Source of the DNA: Edaphochlamys debaryana
Lineage: Eukaryota > Chlorophyta > Chlorophyceae > Chlamydomonadales
Direction of reading: 5' to 3'
Length of the DNA stretch: 64,000 nucleotides
NCBI GenBank assembly: GCA_016858145.1
Contig: JAEHOE010000173.1
Location: 1 to 64,000, forward strand
The position numbers were made by a program, and so were the translations under genes. The notes beneath the pieces are model-generated. The model did no database searches. It was not told the DNA's origin and saw nothing but the letters and a program-made list of their open reading frames with translations. Shown piece after piece: positions 43,701 to 54,429 of the stretch. Within the stretch, counting starts at the first letter, position 1, and each line of letters opens with the position of its first letter.

Positions 43701-46700
43701 GGGGGAGCAGGGAAGGGTGCTTGGTGGTACCCGGGCACCGGTGTTGGGAGCACGGGACCGCAATGGCGAGCGACAAGTGAGTATCGGGACCCGACCGAGC
43801 AGCCCGAGGTAAGTCCAGACCCCAAACCCAGAGACGTACGGTACTGCTGCAGCTCCGAGGTGTCATGGTATGTGCAAAACCAATTTCGCAACAAGTAGTG
43901 ATGCGTTAAGGGCTGCTCGTGTAAGCCAGGGAAGCGCTGACCGGGGCCGCCCCGCCTTGCCAGGAAACAATTGCAGGCGGGGTAGGAGGCAGGAAGAGGG
44001 GGGGAGAGGGGCTTTGCGGTGGCACCAGGGCTGGTCCCAGGTGCTATTAGGCACTCGGCCCGGGCCCCGCATTGCAGCCGCAGTGTGAGCGGAGGGACAC
44101 GCAAGTGTGAGTCATGCTCGGCCCAACTCACTCGGCCCAACTGACGGCTCATGCTCGCGTTTCCCTTTTCGTCTCCCGACCAGCAACCTGCATGTGTCAG
44201 CACCTGACTCATCCCTGACTCGCCCCACGTGCGCAGCTCCTGCGCGTCACCGACTCCACGCTGATGCCCTTCGCCGCCTTCCGCGGCCCCGCCTCGCCCG
44301 CCGCCTCCAAGATCTGCCGCGTCTGGCCCTTTGGCGGGCAGTTCAACTCCATGTTCAGCTACGCGGTGAGAAAACCGTACTGTGACGAGTGCGAGCGCGA
44401 CTGTGAAGAGTCAGGCACACGGATTGCAGGGCTGCGCCTGCGCTCAAGCTTTAACATACCGGTACCACAGTTCTAAGCACGACGCGAATTGATACTCCCT
44501 GGCCCCATGACCCAGAGCCCTCACGCTCCCCGTTCCCCTGCCCATACCCTGTCACTTCCGTGCCCTGCCCCCAGCTACGGCTGGGCACCTTTCTCGTCGC
44601 CAGCTCTTCCCTGGTCGGCCCCGCGGCAACCGAGGCGGCGGCGCTGGGCCGAGACCTCATCGCCCGGGCGGGCTTGACGGGTGAGGGCAGGGCCGCACCG
44701 CTACCTCGCCGCTGGAACTCCCCCCCCTCCCACGGTACCCCACCGGTGCCGTTGCCCCCGTGCTTCAAAGCGCACAACGCCCAGCCCCTGACACTTGGCG
44801 CCTCGCCTGTCGGCCCCTGACCCACCACCCACCACACACACACGCGCCGTGCCGTGCCGTGCCTCCCTACCCCAGGCCCGGTTTTGTTCTCGGCCTCCAC
44901 CGCCCCTCGCGACCCCGCCGCCTCGCCCCCCGTGTTTGGGCCCCAGTGGGCCCTGAGCGGCGGCTACGGCTTCCGCGGCGCACCCGTGTCGCAGTCGGGG
45001 CGGCTCACGTTCTGGGACATGCAGGTGCGGCTGGGTTACCGGCCAGAGGGAGCCACTGCTGCAAAGACCTCGCTTGCAGTCCTGCCGCATCGCTTGTGCA
45101 GCTCCTTCGAGGCTCCACGTGCATATGCCCCTGTGCCAACCGCAACCCTGACCCGCAGGGCGTTACGGGAGAGTTGTACGTCGTAGATCGCTTCAGCATC
45201 TACGGCGTGGTTATGTATAACCTTGCGCCCGGTAGCGCACTGCCGTACGGTGGCGGCTTCACCGTGCCGTACAGCCCCGCCTACAACCGGCTTATGGCGT
45301 ACGGCACCGGCTGGCGGCCGAATGCCACGGCGGCGGGAGTTGAGGAGCCGCCGGCGGATCTGGTCGCGCGGGGCGACCAACTTGCAAACCTCACCATCCC
45401 CCTTTGGTACTTCACCCAGTGAGTTCCAGCGGGGAAGGAGGCAAGTAGCGGAGGTGGGGCAGGAAGACTCTGAAGAGCGGATGAGTGCGTGTACAGCATA
45501 ACTTCTCCCAGCCTCCCCAACCCCGGACATGAGACCCTCTCCTGGCACTCGCACTTCACCTCGCCGAGAACACAACACGCCGCCCCCCCAACTGGTCCCC
45601 CCCCTCTCACTGCCTTTGCTAGGGCCGCCTCCTCCAACATCTACTGCAGCACCCTCGTCATCCCCAAGCCCGAGTTTGCCGTACTGATGGCCTTACTGCG
45701 GGCCGCCGGCCGCCTGCCCGCCTCCGGCCCCGGTGCGCCCCCGGGCACCACCTCGACCTCCCACCTCGCCACCGAGCTCGAGCGAGCCCAGAGTCTTGGC
45801 TACGTCCGCCGCCGTCAGCTGTATGACAAGGGCGCTGCTGGGCTGTACGGCGCGGCTGGCGGCGGCGGTACGGCAGCGACTGCTGGGGGCGGCGGGCCCA
45901 CGGTTGCCGGGGGCCCACGGACCAGTCGGCGGCGTCTGGCGCAGGCCGCTCCGCCGCCCCTGGCCGCTGGCTCGCCCCCCGGCGCCGTGGTGCCCCCGGG
46001 CAAGGCGGAGGCGGAGCTGACGGTCTTCGTGGGCACCGCGGACGTGAGTGCGGGACCATGGGGAGGGGGGAGGGGCTAGAGGCCTAGGGCGGGTCATACC
46101 GGCAAGCAGGGGTGCAGGGGGTCAGGTGAGGGCGCCACGCCGATGCGGCACGCGGTGTCGCGTGCCCTACCAGGGCGCACCCCGGCAGCTGCTCCTCCCC
46201 CTCCTCCTCTTCCCCCTGTCGGCTGCTGCCGCTCGGCGGTGGGGCGGGGACAGGGCGTGGCCTCAGCTGCTGGGAATGCAGTACCAGGTGCCTCACCGCC
46301 ACTCGGCGTCCCCTGGCCCCTTGCCACCTGCCCCCTTGTGCCCTTAACCCCCTTAACCCCCCTCCCTTGCCCCCCCCCGCTGCAGGTGCGGTGGTACACG
46401 GACGACTCGGTACCTTACCCGTGTCCCCTGTCCCTGTTTCGGGCCTCACCTCACACCCGCACCCCCGCAGCCCCCCCACCCACCCACCTACACCCACTCT
46501 GCCCCCCCCCTTCTGCAGGTGCGGTGGTACACGGAGGACTCGATCTACCTCAACTACGTCCTGCTGCCCCGGGAGTGAGGGGGCGGAGGGGGCCGGGGGG
46601 GGGGGGGGGACGAAGTGGGTCCGCACAGTACCCGCCGTGTGGCAGCCCTGGCAGCGCACCTGCACTCCGCAGTCATGAGCGCAGCGCAGCCGAGCCCGGC

Positions 46701-49700
46701 GGTCCGAAGGTGTCGTGGACAGGGATGTGCCCGCCCCCTGCCCACCCCCGCCGTCCGACCGATCCCCCTCGCCCCCTCCTTGTTCCACCCCCCTCCCTCC
46801 CGCCCTGCAGCTGGAATGCGGCCGACATAGTCCTCACCACCGTACTGCCGCCGGGCGCCCCCACGCCCCTCCTGTCGTACGATGACGTCACCTTTGACCC
46901 CGCCGGCTACCCGCCCCCGCCACCGTCGCCAGCGCCGCCCTCACCTTCGCCGCCACCGTCGCCACGACCGCCGCCGTCGCCACGGCCGCCGCTGCGGCCG
47001 CCGCCGTTGGCGGCGGCGGGGCCCGTCGCCTCGAATCCTCCGACGGCGGCGGCGGGGCCCAACTCGTTGCCGCCACCGCCATCTCCGTCACCCCCTGGCA
47101 ATGGGACTGGGGTCGGGCCTGGCGGCGCGGACGGCAGGCCAGCTGCCGACGGCGGCGGTGGCGGCAACGGTGCCGGCGGCGGCGACAGCATCCTGCCGCC
47201 GCCGACGCCATCGATAGAGACGCCCCAAGCTGCTTCTACGGCAGACCAGACCAGCGGCGGCGGCGACAACGGCGGCGGCGGCGGCACCATCGGCATCGCC
47301 GTCGGGGTCGCCGTCGGCGCAACGGTGGCGGTGGCGGCGCTGGTGGCGGCGCTCTTCATGTACCGCCGCCGCCGCCACGCCGCCGCTGCCGCCGCCGCCG
47401 GTGACTCCAAGCGTTTCTGCCAGCTGACGGCAATGCCCAGCGGCGGCGCTGGCGGGCTGCCACGCAGCTTCCGGGGCAGTAGCGTCGCCGACGGCGGCGC
47501 TTCAACTCCCATCACCATTGCCGTACGGTCCAGGTCAGCCCGGGTCATGGTCGCTGACGATGGAGGCACGGAAACAACCACTCCAACCGCCCTCACAACC
47601 GCCACGGCGACGGTAAGATCTGGCCAGGCCGCCGCTGCCACTTCGGCCCTGCCGCCCGTCGGCGGCGGCGCCAGCAGCGGTCGCCCGTCCGCCGCAACCA
47701 CCCCGTCGTCCAGGCGCCAACCGTCAACCGGCCCAACCAACACAACCACCGCCGCCGTAACCGCTGAGATCGTCCCCGAGCAACCCGAAGAGCCGGCTTA
47801 CGTAAACCTGCGTCAGCGCGCCGCCGCTGCCCCCACCCCCGCCGATGCGATGGCGGTGCTGGCGGCGGCGGCCGCTGGCGGAGTCGCCGCCGCTGCCGCC
47901 GCCAGTTCGCGTCCCTTCGTCGTCACCGTCCGACCCTCCACGCCTCGCGCGGTGCCGGCGGCGGCGACGGCGGCAGGCGCTGGCGGCGGCGGTGGCGGCG
48001 GTGACCGTGCCTTGGGCGTCGAGCTGCTGAGCTTTGGCGGCGGCAGTGCCGGCGCTGCCGCCGCCGCCGGCCACACCAGCGGCGGCGAGGCCACCGGCAA
48101 ACCCACTCAAACCGTCAGCGGCGGCGTCATCCCCGGTTCCGCCGCCGCCGCGGCCGCCTCGACATGCGAGGCGTCGGCGGCGCACGACAGCGGCAACGGT
48201 AACGGCAACGGAATCCCGGACAGCGAGGCCGGCACCGAGAGCCTGGGCCCGCTGGATCACCTGTGGGGCCAACAGAGGCCCGCGGCGCACGTGGTGGCCC
48301 TCGTGATCGGGGGCCCGGGTGGGCCCGGTGGGCCCGGGGCAGCCGGCGCTCCTTCGGAGCACATACGGCCTGTGGACGTGGAATCCATCCTGCTGGTGGG
48401 TGGGGGTGGGTTTGGGGACAGGGAGAAGGGCTGGGCGGGGAATCACCGTGTGATGAAGGACTGGAGGAGTCCTTGGGGAGGGAACGTGGAGCCCTGCGGA
48501 GGGTTCTGGGCTGAGAGGGACCACGGGTACACAGGGCCGTGTGTTGAGGAAAGGCGCGACGCGTGTGGACGGACGAAGAGGCTGGGAGCCCCGTGGGGCG
48601 GCATACCTGTCGACCGCCCAGCAAGCGTATCGCACTTGCACCGCGCTTCTCTCCTCGATTCACGCCCGTCTTTCTACCATCTCACCCCTCCCCGCTCCCC
48701 TCCCCCTTTCCCCTCCCAACCTCAGGCTTACACCAGCCGGGTGGTGGAGCGCCTTCCCCCCGCCGCCCTCGCCCTGGACAGCCAGGGGGCGGCGTCCTCA
48801 GGGGAGGGGGAGCGTGGGCCGAAGCAGGAGCAGGGGCAGGAGCAGCCGCAGAGCTGGGGCGGGGCCCCACTCCCCCCCGGCCCCGCCACCCCCTCCGCCG
48901 AGGCCACCCCCTCAGCGGGGGCCTTTGTGTCGGCGACCGCGAGCGGCTCGGGTCCCTCCGAGGGGCAGGCCGCGGCGGCGGCGGCGGTGGCGGTGGCGGC
49001 AGCGGTGCCGGGTGCGGAGGGGAAGGGCTGGGGAGGGGGAGCGGGGGGCTTGGAGGGGGTTGTGGCTAGGGGCGCTGCTGTGGGCTGCCCCGAGCGCAGT
49101 CCTGCTCGTGTTGGGGAGCAAGGGAGCGTTCCCGGCGGTTGTGCGGGTTAGGTGTGTGATGGAATGGAATGGGCCTCGCGTGAGATTAAGGGCCCGCCCG
49201 CCTCGGAATCAGAGGTTGGCGCTCTGTGCTGCACAGAGGCTCCGCCGCCTCCGGCCCTTCCCCCCACACCCCTGTTCCCCATGACGTCGTCCACTCCTCG
49301 ACCGATCCCTGCCCCACGCTTCCGCACCCGCCCTCGCCCCCTCCCCAGCCCCCCGCCAAGCCCCCTCGCCCAAGGCGCCCCAGCGGCCGGGGGCGGACCT
49401 CGCCGCCGCCATCGGCCAACTGCAGGTCCGTGCGTACCGGTGCCGGTGACGGTGACGGTGACGGTGACGGCGGCCCCCTCCCCCGTTTTCCCTGTCCGCA
49501 CGCCTTGATTGCCGCGGCCTGAGCCAGCCACCGGGGTTCCAAGACCCTGTGATCCACGCACGCTTGAAGCCCTGCCGCAAACTTCTCGCCCTCTTTTCCT
49601 CGTCTCCCACGGAATTGTGCCCCACCTACCGTCCCCTCGTCCTCTTCCTTTCCCGACCCCCAACCCACTGACAGGCCGAGCTGTCCAGCCGGCCGTATCA

Positions 49701-52700
49701 GGGTGACATGCCAATACACATACGCCCCCCCTTCCCTTTCCCCCTCCTCCCCCTCTTCAACCCCCAGGCCGAGCTGTCCAGCCGCCAGGAGCAGCTCCGC
49801 ATTTCCACGGTGCTGGGCCGGGGCTCATTCGGTGTGGTGTACCTGGGTGAGGGGGTGCGGGTGGGGGGTAGATGGGGGGGATGGCGGGTGAGTCGCTAGA
49901 AGTCGGGTTAGAAGCACCCGCATTCTTGGAGCACTGCACCCGCCCACACACGCACGTGCACACACCCCAAAACGATTCCCTCGCTTACACGAGCAGGCCT
50001 GTGTGAACTTTGCGACCCCCCCCCCCCCGCCCTCCAGGCACGTGGCGCGGCCTGCGGGTGGCCGTCAAGACGCTGGTGGTGCACGACGCCCTGCTGGGTG
50101 CGTTAAGGGGGGGGGGGAGGGGGGGAGGGGGGGGAAGGGGGAGGGGGGAGGGGGTTAAGGGGCGGAGGGGCCGGGGGGGAGGGGGGGGAGGGGGGAGGGG
50201 TTTGCGGTTGGCTTCCCAGGGACGGATGCAGTCCCAGGGCCGGGTGCGCAGATGGTGCCGCGGGGCGAGGCGGGGGGCCTGGCTCCAGAGCGGAAGGCTT
50301 TGCTCCGCAGCCCCCTCCCAGGGCTCAAGAGCCTGACACGGTCTCCCTCCCTCGCACCCTCCCTCGCCCGCCCTCCTCACCGGCAGGCCCCGAGGGCCGG
50401 CGGCGGCACCGGGCCATCCTCGAGGCCGCCATCTCCACCTCCCTCAACCACCCCAACGTGAGGCCGAGGAGCTGCCGGGGTCCCGCGCAGAGGGGGGGGG
50501 GGCCGGTGAGCACACACAGTGTGCCCACACTCCGTCGGCCCGCCCTCTTGACTATGGGTAGTGTGCGGCCCCGCCTCACCCTTCGCCCTACCACCAAGCC
50601 GTCCTCCTACCCCCATCCATCTTGTGCCGTGCCCCCCTCCCCCCCCACCACCCCACCCCAGGTGGTGGCTACGTACGCGTTCGAGGTCAAGCCCCTGGGG
50701 GTGGTGGCGGCACCGGATGTGGGTGGTTGCAAGGGGTGGGGGTGGGGGGGTGGGGGGTAGGCGAGCTCCCATCGGCAGGAAAGCGGAAGGAGAGGTGCCT
50801 GCGGGGAAGAGGGTTGCAGGTGCTGCCGTTCGGCCAAACGCAGCAACCGCTGTACGCCCAGCCGCGGATGCCCGCTCGCCTGCCAGGTCTGGGTGCATGC
50901 AGCTCCAACCCTCAACCGGCGGGCCGACTAACTCAGCCGTCCAACGCAAGGTTCGCCACCACCCACGAACGCACGCACCACCCCAACCTAACCATCAAGG
51001 AAGCAGCCAAGAACGCACCACGCGCCAGGGTGTGACCAGATCCCGGCCCCCTTACCCCCCCCCCCTTCCCTCCAGCTGCCCGCCTCTCCCCTGATGGGCC
51101 TCACGGGGCCCGACGGCGACCCTCACCCGCCCGCCGGCTCGGGTGGGGCGGGGGGCGGGGGCGGCCCCCTGGGCGCCGTGGGCAGCCTCAAGTGGGAGGC
51201 GGCGGGGGACATCTACAAGCTGTACATCATCCAGGTGCGTACGTACATATGCCGTACATGCATATCGTGTTGTTGTACGGCCAAGCAGACCAAGGTCGCC
51301 CTGGAACACCCTGGATCCATAGTCTCAGATCCCCCAGATCCACATTTCGACAGACTGCCTCCCTGTCCTCCCTGCCCGCTTTGGCCCGGCAGGAGTATTG
51401 CGAGGTCGGCACCCTCAGGGACGCCCTGGGTGAGTGGGGGTGGGGTGAGGGGCTGTGAAGGCAGGAGGGAGAGATCCCCCCTGGTGATTGGTGACGGCGG
51501 GGCCCCAGGAAACCAAGCGGCGCTTGCGAGGCGCAGGGCCGGAGGGTGGCGCGCAAGAGTCTGAGACGCACCCGCTCCCCTGACCCGACGCCCGACCTAC
51601 ACGCCACACATCTCTCCCTGCGAGACAACCCGATCCTCAACACCCCCACCCCCACCCCCACCCCCCACCCCCACCCCCACCCCCACCCCCACCCCCACCC
51701 CCACCCCCACCCCCACCCCAGCCAACTCCGTTGTGGGCTCCGTGGTGGGCGGCGGCCAGGGCGCCCTGTGCGCCCTCTCCCTGGCGCTGGACATCGCTGC
51801 GGGGCTGGCCTACATCCACTCGCGCAGCATCGTGCACGGGGTGGGGGGGGAGGGGGGGGGGAGGGAGGGGGGGGGGGGGAGGGAGGGGGGTGGGGTGGGG
51901 GGTGCGGGCCCTGTAGCACAGCCGATGAGAAGGTCGACCTGCCGCACACCCTCTTGCTCACGCACTCAAGGCATCCACTCCCGTGGCATGGCGCACACAG
52001 CGAGCGCTTCCAGTGCCGCACCCACAAGCCACAACGCCTGGGCAGCCACGCCACCACTTGCTGCCCTCCCGCCCGTCCTGCCCAAGCCTCTGACGCTGTC
52101 AGACTTCACCCAACACCCGCCCAAGAAGGCTCTACAGCCCCCCATCCCCTGCTACCTGTCGTTACCACTTCCTTCCAACCCTCCAGGACCTGTCGGCCGC
52201 CAACGTGCTGCTCACCGGCCTCAAAGCCGCGCCGCCAAACCCCGGCGGCCTGGGGCCGGGCCTTGTTCCGGGGGCCCCCGCGCCCGGCGCCGCCGGCCCC
52301 GGCGGCGCGCCCAACCCGGCCTCGTCCGGGTCCGGACAGGGATCCGGACTCGGGTCCGGACTCGGGTCCGGACCCGGCTCCGGACCGCACCCCGGGCAGG
52401 GCGGGCGGTGTGTGTTCGGGGCGCTGGCGGATGCGATGGCGGCGGGGCGGGCGCCCGGGTCGCGAAGCCTGGCGGCGCAGGTGAGGGGGCGCGGGGTGTG
52501 GGGTGGGGTGTAGGGTGTAAGGGAGAGGGGGGTGGGGAGGGCCGCACAGGAAGGGGCCAGCAGGGCCGCGGACTGGGGCCCCGTGCACCAAGACCAAGTC
52601 AACACCGTCAGCCCTTCAGCTTCCTCCAACCTGGCCCCCCAACCCACGACCCCCAACCCCCAACCCATGTCCCCCCAGATCGCGCGGCTGCGGGGGCTGT

Positions 52701-54429
52701 GGCGCCCCCCCGTGGTGGCCAAGGTGGCGGACTTCGGTCTCAGGTGGGGGGGGGAGAGGCAACTTTGCCTTGGTGGGCCGCCCTGCGGAGCTCCAGGACA
52801 GGCAGGGGGGGCTCCAGGAGCCAAGGGAGGAAGGGCCCCCTCGGCGCTCCGTCACAGCTCCCGACCCAAACGCCCCCACCCCCCCGGGACGTCTGCCTTT
52901 GGCTGCTGCGTCTTCCTTCGCCGTCCTATCCCTGCCATCCCCCCCTCTCCACCCCCCCCCCACCCCCCCCACCCCCAGTGTGCGCATGGCCGAGGGCCAG
53001 ACCCACGCCTCCAACCGCTTCCAGGGCACCCCCATGTACAGCGCACCGGGTGGGCAAGGGGGGGGGGGCATGGGGGGTAGGGGGTTTCAATGTGGCGGTG
53101 TTGGGGTGGGGTGCTCTTCATTCCAAAATGATATCGCTCGCTTGCAAATGGGCAGCGGCCGTTCATTGTTGCAGCGCTGCAGCACGGGTTGCCCCGCTCC
53201 CTGCCTTGGCCACTGAACTTACTCGTCCCCCCTCCATTCCCTCTCCCCTGTCCTCCCCCCCCCCCTCCGTGACGCAGAGGTGCTCACCCGCGGGCGCCTC
53301 ACCCGGGCCGCCGACGTGTTCAGGTGGGGACTCGGCAGAGAGGCGGCGTGTGCGGGCGGGGGCACGAGGTTTGCTGCGTGCTGGTGTATGTGTGAGGTCA
53401 AAGGCCCGAGTGACTGGGGGGCGAGCGCAGCGGCCGCCTGCAGAGTGTCTGTCCCTTTTTTCCCGTCACAAGTGAACAGCATGCACGGGCAGATGCCGCC
53501 TAGGCTCCATCTTTCAACTTGGAAACACAGAACTGAGTTACCCGCCCGCCCTCACGGACCCGCAGCTACGGCGTCCTGCTGCTGGAGCTCTTCTACGGCG
53601 CCCCCATCCTGGCGGTGAAGGACCGACACGCGGCGCCGCTGCCGGGACCCGCCGCCGCCGCCGGGGGAGCCGTGCAGCCAGGCGCCGACGCCGACGACGG
53701 CGCAGCGGCGGCGGACCCGGCTGACGGCGCCGCCGGGAGGAGCGGCGGCGGAGGCGGCGGGTCGGCGGCGGCGGGTGCGGTGGCGGTGCTGGGCGGCGGG
53801 CGGTTCGGTGTGTCCATCCCCGCCGCCTGCCCCCCGCACCTGAGGCACCTGCTCACCGCCTGCCTGGCGCCGGAGCCGGGGGCGCGGCCCTCCTTCGAGC
53901 AGGTGTGGGGGCGGGGGGAGAGGGGGGGGGGGAAGGGGCATTGTAAGGAGAGGGGGGAGGGGGGGGAGGCCCCCGGGCACACGCTTGGGGGAGGGGGAGG
54001 CAAAACTGTCAAGAGGGGGCGGAAGAGAGACAGGCCGCGGCCCATGTGGGTGCAGTCGGAGGCGGGTGGGGCCGACGGTTGTTATGGAGTGGAGGGGGAG
54101 CAAGAGGGGGCCGGGGGCAGAGGGTCGGGCCCAAGTGCTGCATGGTATTGGGAGGGGATCCAGGCCGCGCCAATCGAGCACTCCCAACCGTCAACCTCCA
54201 ACCGCCAATCCCCCAGGTGGTTGACTCGCTGGTCGACATGCTGCTGGCCGAGCACGCCGCGCTCCGGCGCCTGCAGCAGGCGGCGGCGGCGGCGGGGCCG
54301 GGGCCCGCGGCGGCGGCGGCGGCGGCGGCGGTGACGGGGGCGGCGACGGCGGGGCCACAGCAGGAGCAGCAGCCGGCGGCGGGGACGGGGGCGGCAGCTG
54401 GGGCGGCGGGGCAGCAGCAGCAGCAGTAG
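40729..54429 (+). CDS. Receptor-like protein kinase, about 2,018 aa, 29 exons
   Basis: Phase-consistent exons: 40729-41089, 41279-41435, 41692-41785, 42144-42234, 42445-42925, 43071-43200, 43572-43679, 44237-44365, 44575-44680, 44876-45024, 45159-45418, 45623-46043, 46519-46574, 46811-48395, 48726-49004 (end uncertain), 49384-49425, 49768-49846, 50038-50097, 50387-50457, 50662-50718, 51076-51234, 51393-51429, 51722-51840, 52187-52480, 52679-52743, 52979-53049, 53278-53323, 53566-53902, 54217-54429. An N-terminal signal peptide (LCLVVLIVLASAPSVDA) is followed by about 800 residues of ectodomain rich in short beta-like strands and N-x-S/T sites. Next come a Pro-rich stalk (PPPPPSPAPPSPSP), a membrane helix (AVGVAVGATVAVAALVAALF) and RRRR. 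The kinase domain has GRGSFGVVYLG, VAVK, EYCEVGTLRDAL, HGDLSAANVLL, VADFGLS, GTPMYSAPEVL and RPSFEQ. Catalytic residues are kept (HGD replaces HRD). The predicted role is a cell-surface receptor kinase; the ligand is unknown. Confidence 0.88.
43402..43425 (-). repeat. Intronic dispersed repeat, copy C
   Basis: Reverse complement of 16001-16024 (24 bp). About 25 bp further on, a weaker match to the ATTCGTCAAACGATC part follows (43362-43378). It lies in an intron of the receptor kinase, antisense to it, as the other two copies are to their host gene. Confidence 0.5.
46386..46409 (+). repeat. Duplicated exon start / possible alternative 24-nt exon in receptor kinase
   Basis: TGCAG|GTGCGGTGGTACACGGA-GACTCG occurs here and again at 46519-46542 with one base difference. 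The upstream copy is preceded by a good acceptor and followed by GTACCT. It could be spliced as a 24-nt, phase-0 exon (VRWYTDDS) without breaking the frame, or it may be an inert duplicate of the real exon (VRWYTEDS). Confidence 0.6.
49673..49768 (+). repeat. Second duplicated exon start in receptor kinase
   Basis: CAGGCCGAGCTGTCCAGCCG occurs at about 49673-49692 and again at about 49765-49784. Each copy contains an acceptor AG followed by the start of the AELSSR exon that leads into the kinase glycine loop. Only the downstream copy continues in frame into GRGSFGVVY, so the upstream one is probably a decoy. Confidence 0.6.
51641..51720 (+). repeat. (CCCCCA)n hexanucleotide run forming a 3' splice tract
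   Basis: About 80 bp of nearly pure ACCCCC repeat run directly into the CAG acceptor of the exon at 51722. The microsatellite therefore serves as the polypyrimidine tract of this intron of the receptor kinase. Confidence 0.85.

Noticed and set aside
49680..49720. GCCGAGCTGTCCAGCCGGCCG as an extra kinase exon
   Set aside because: It does not continue in frame to the glycine loop, whereas the downstream copy at 49768 does. Kept only as a duplication finding.
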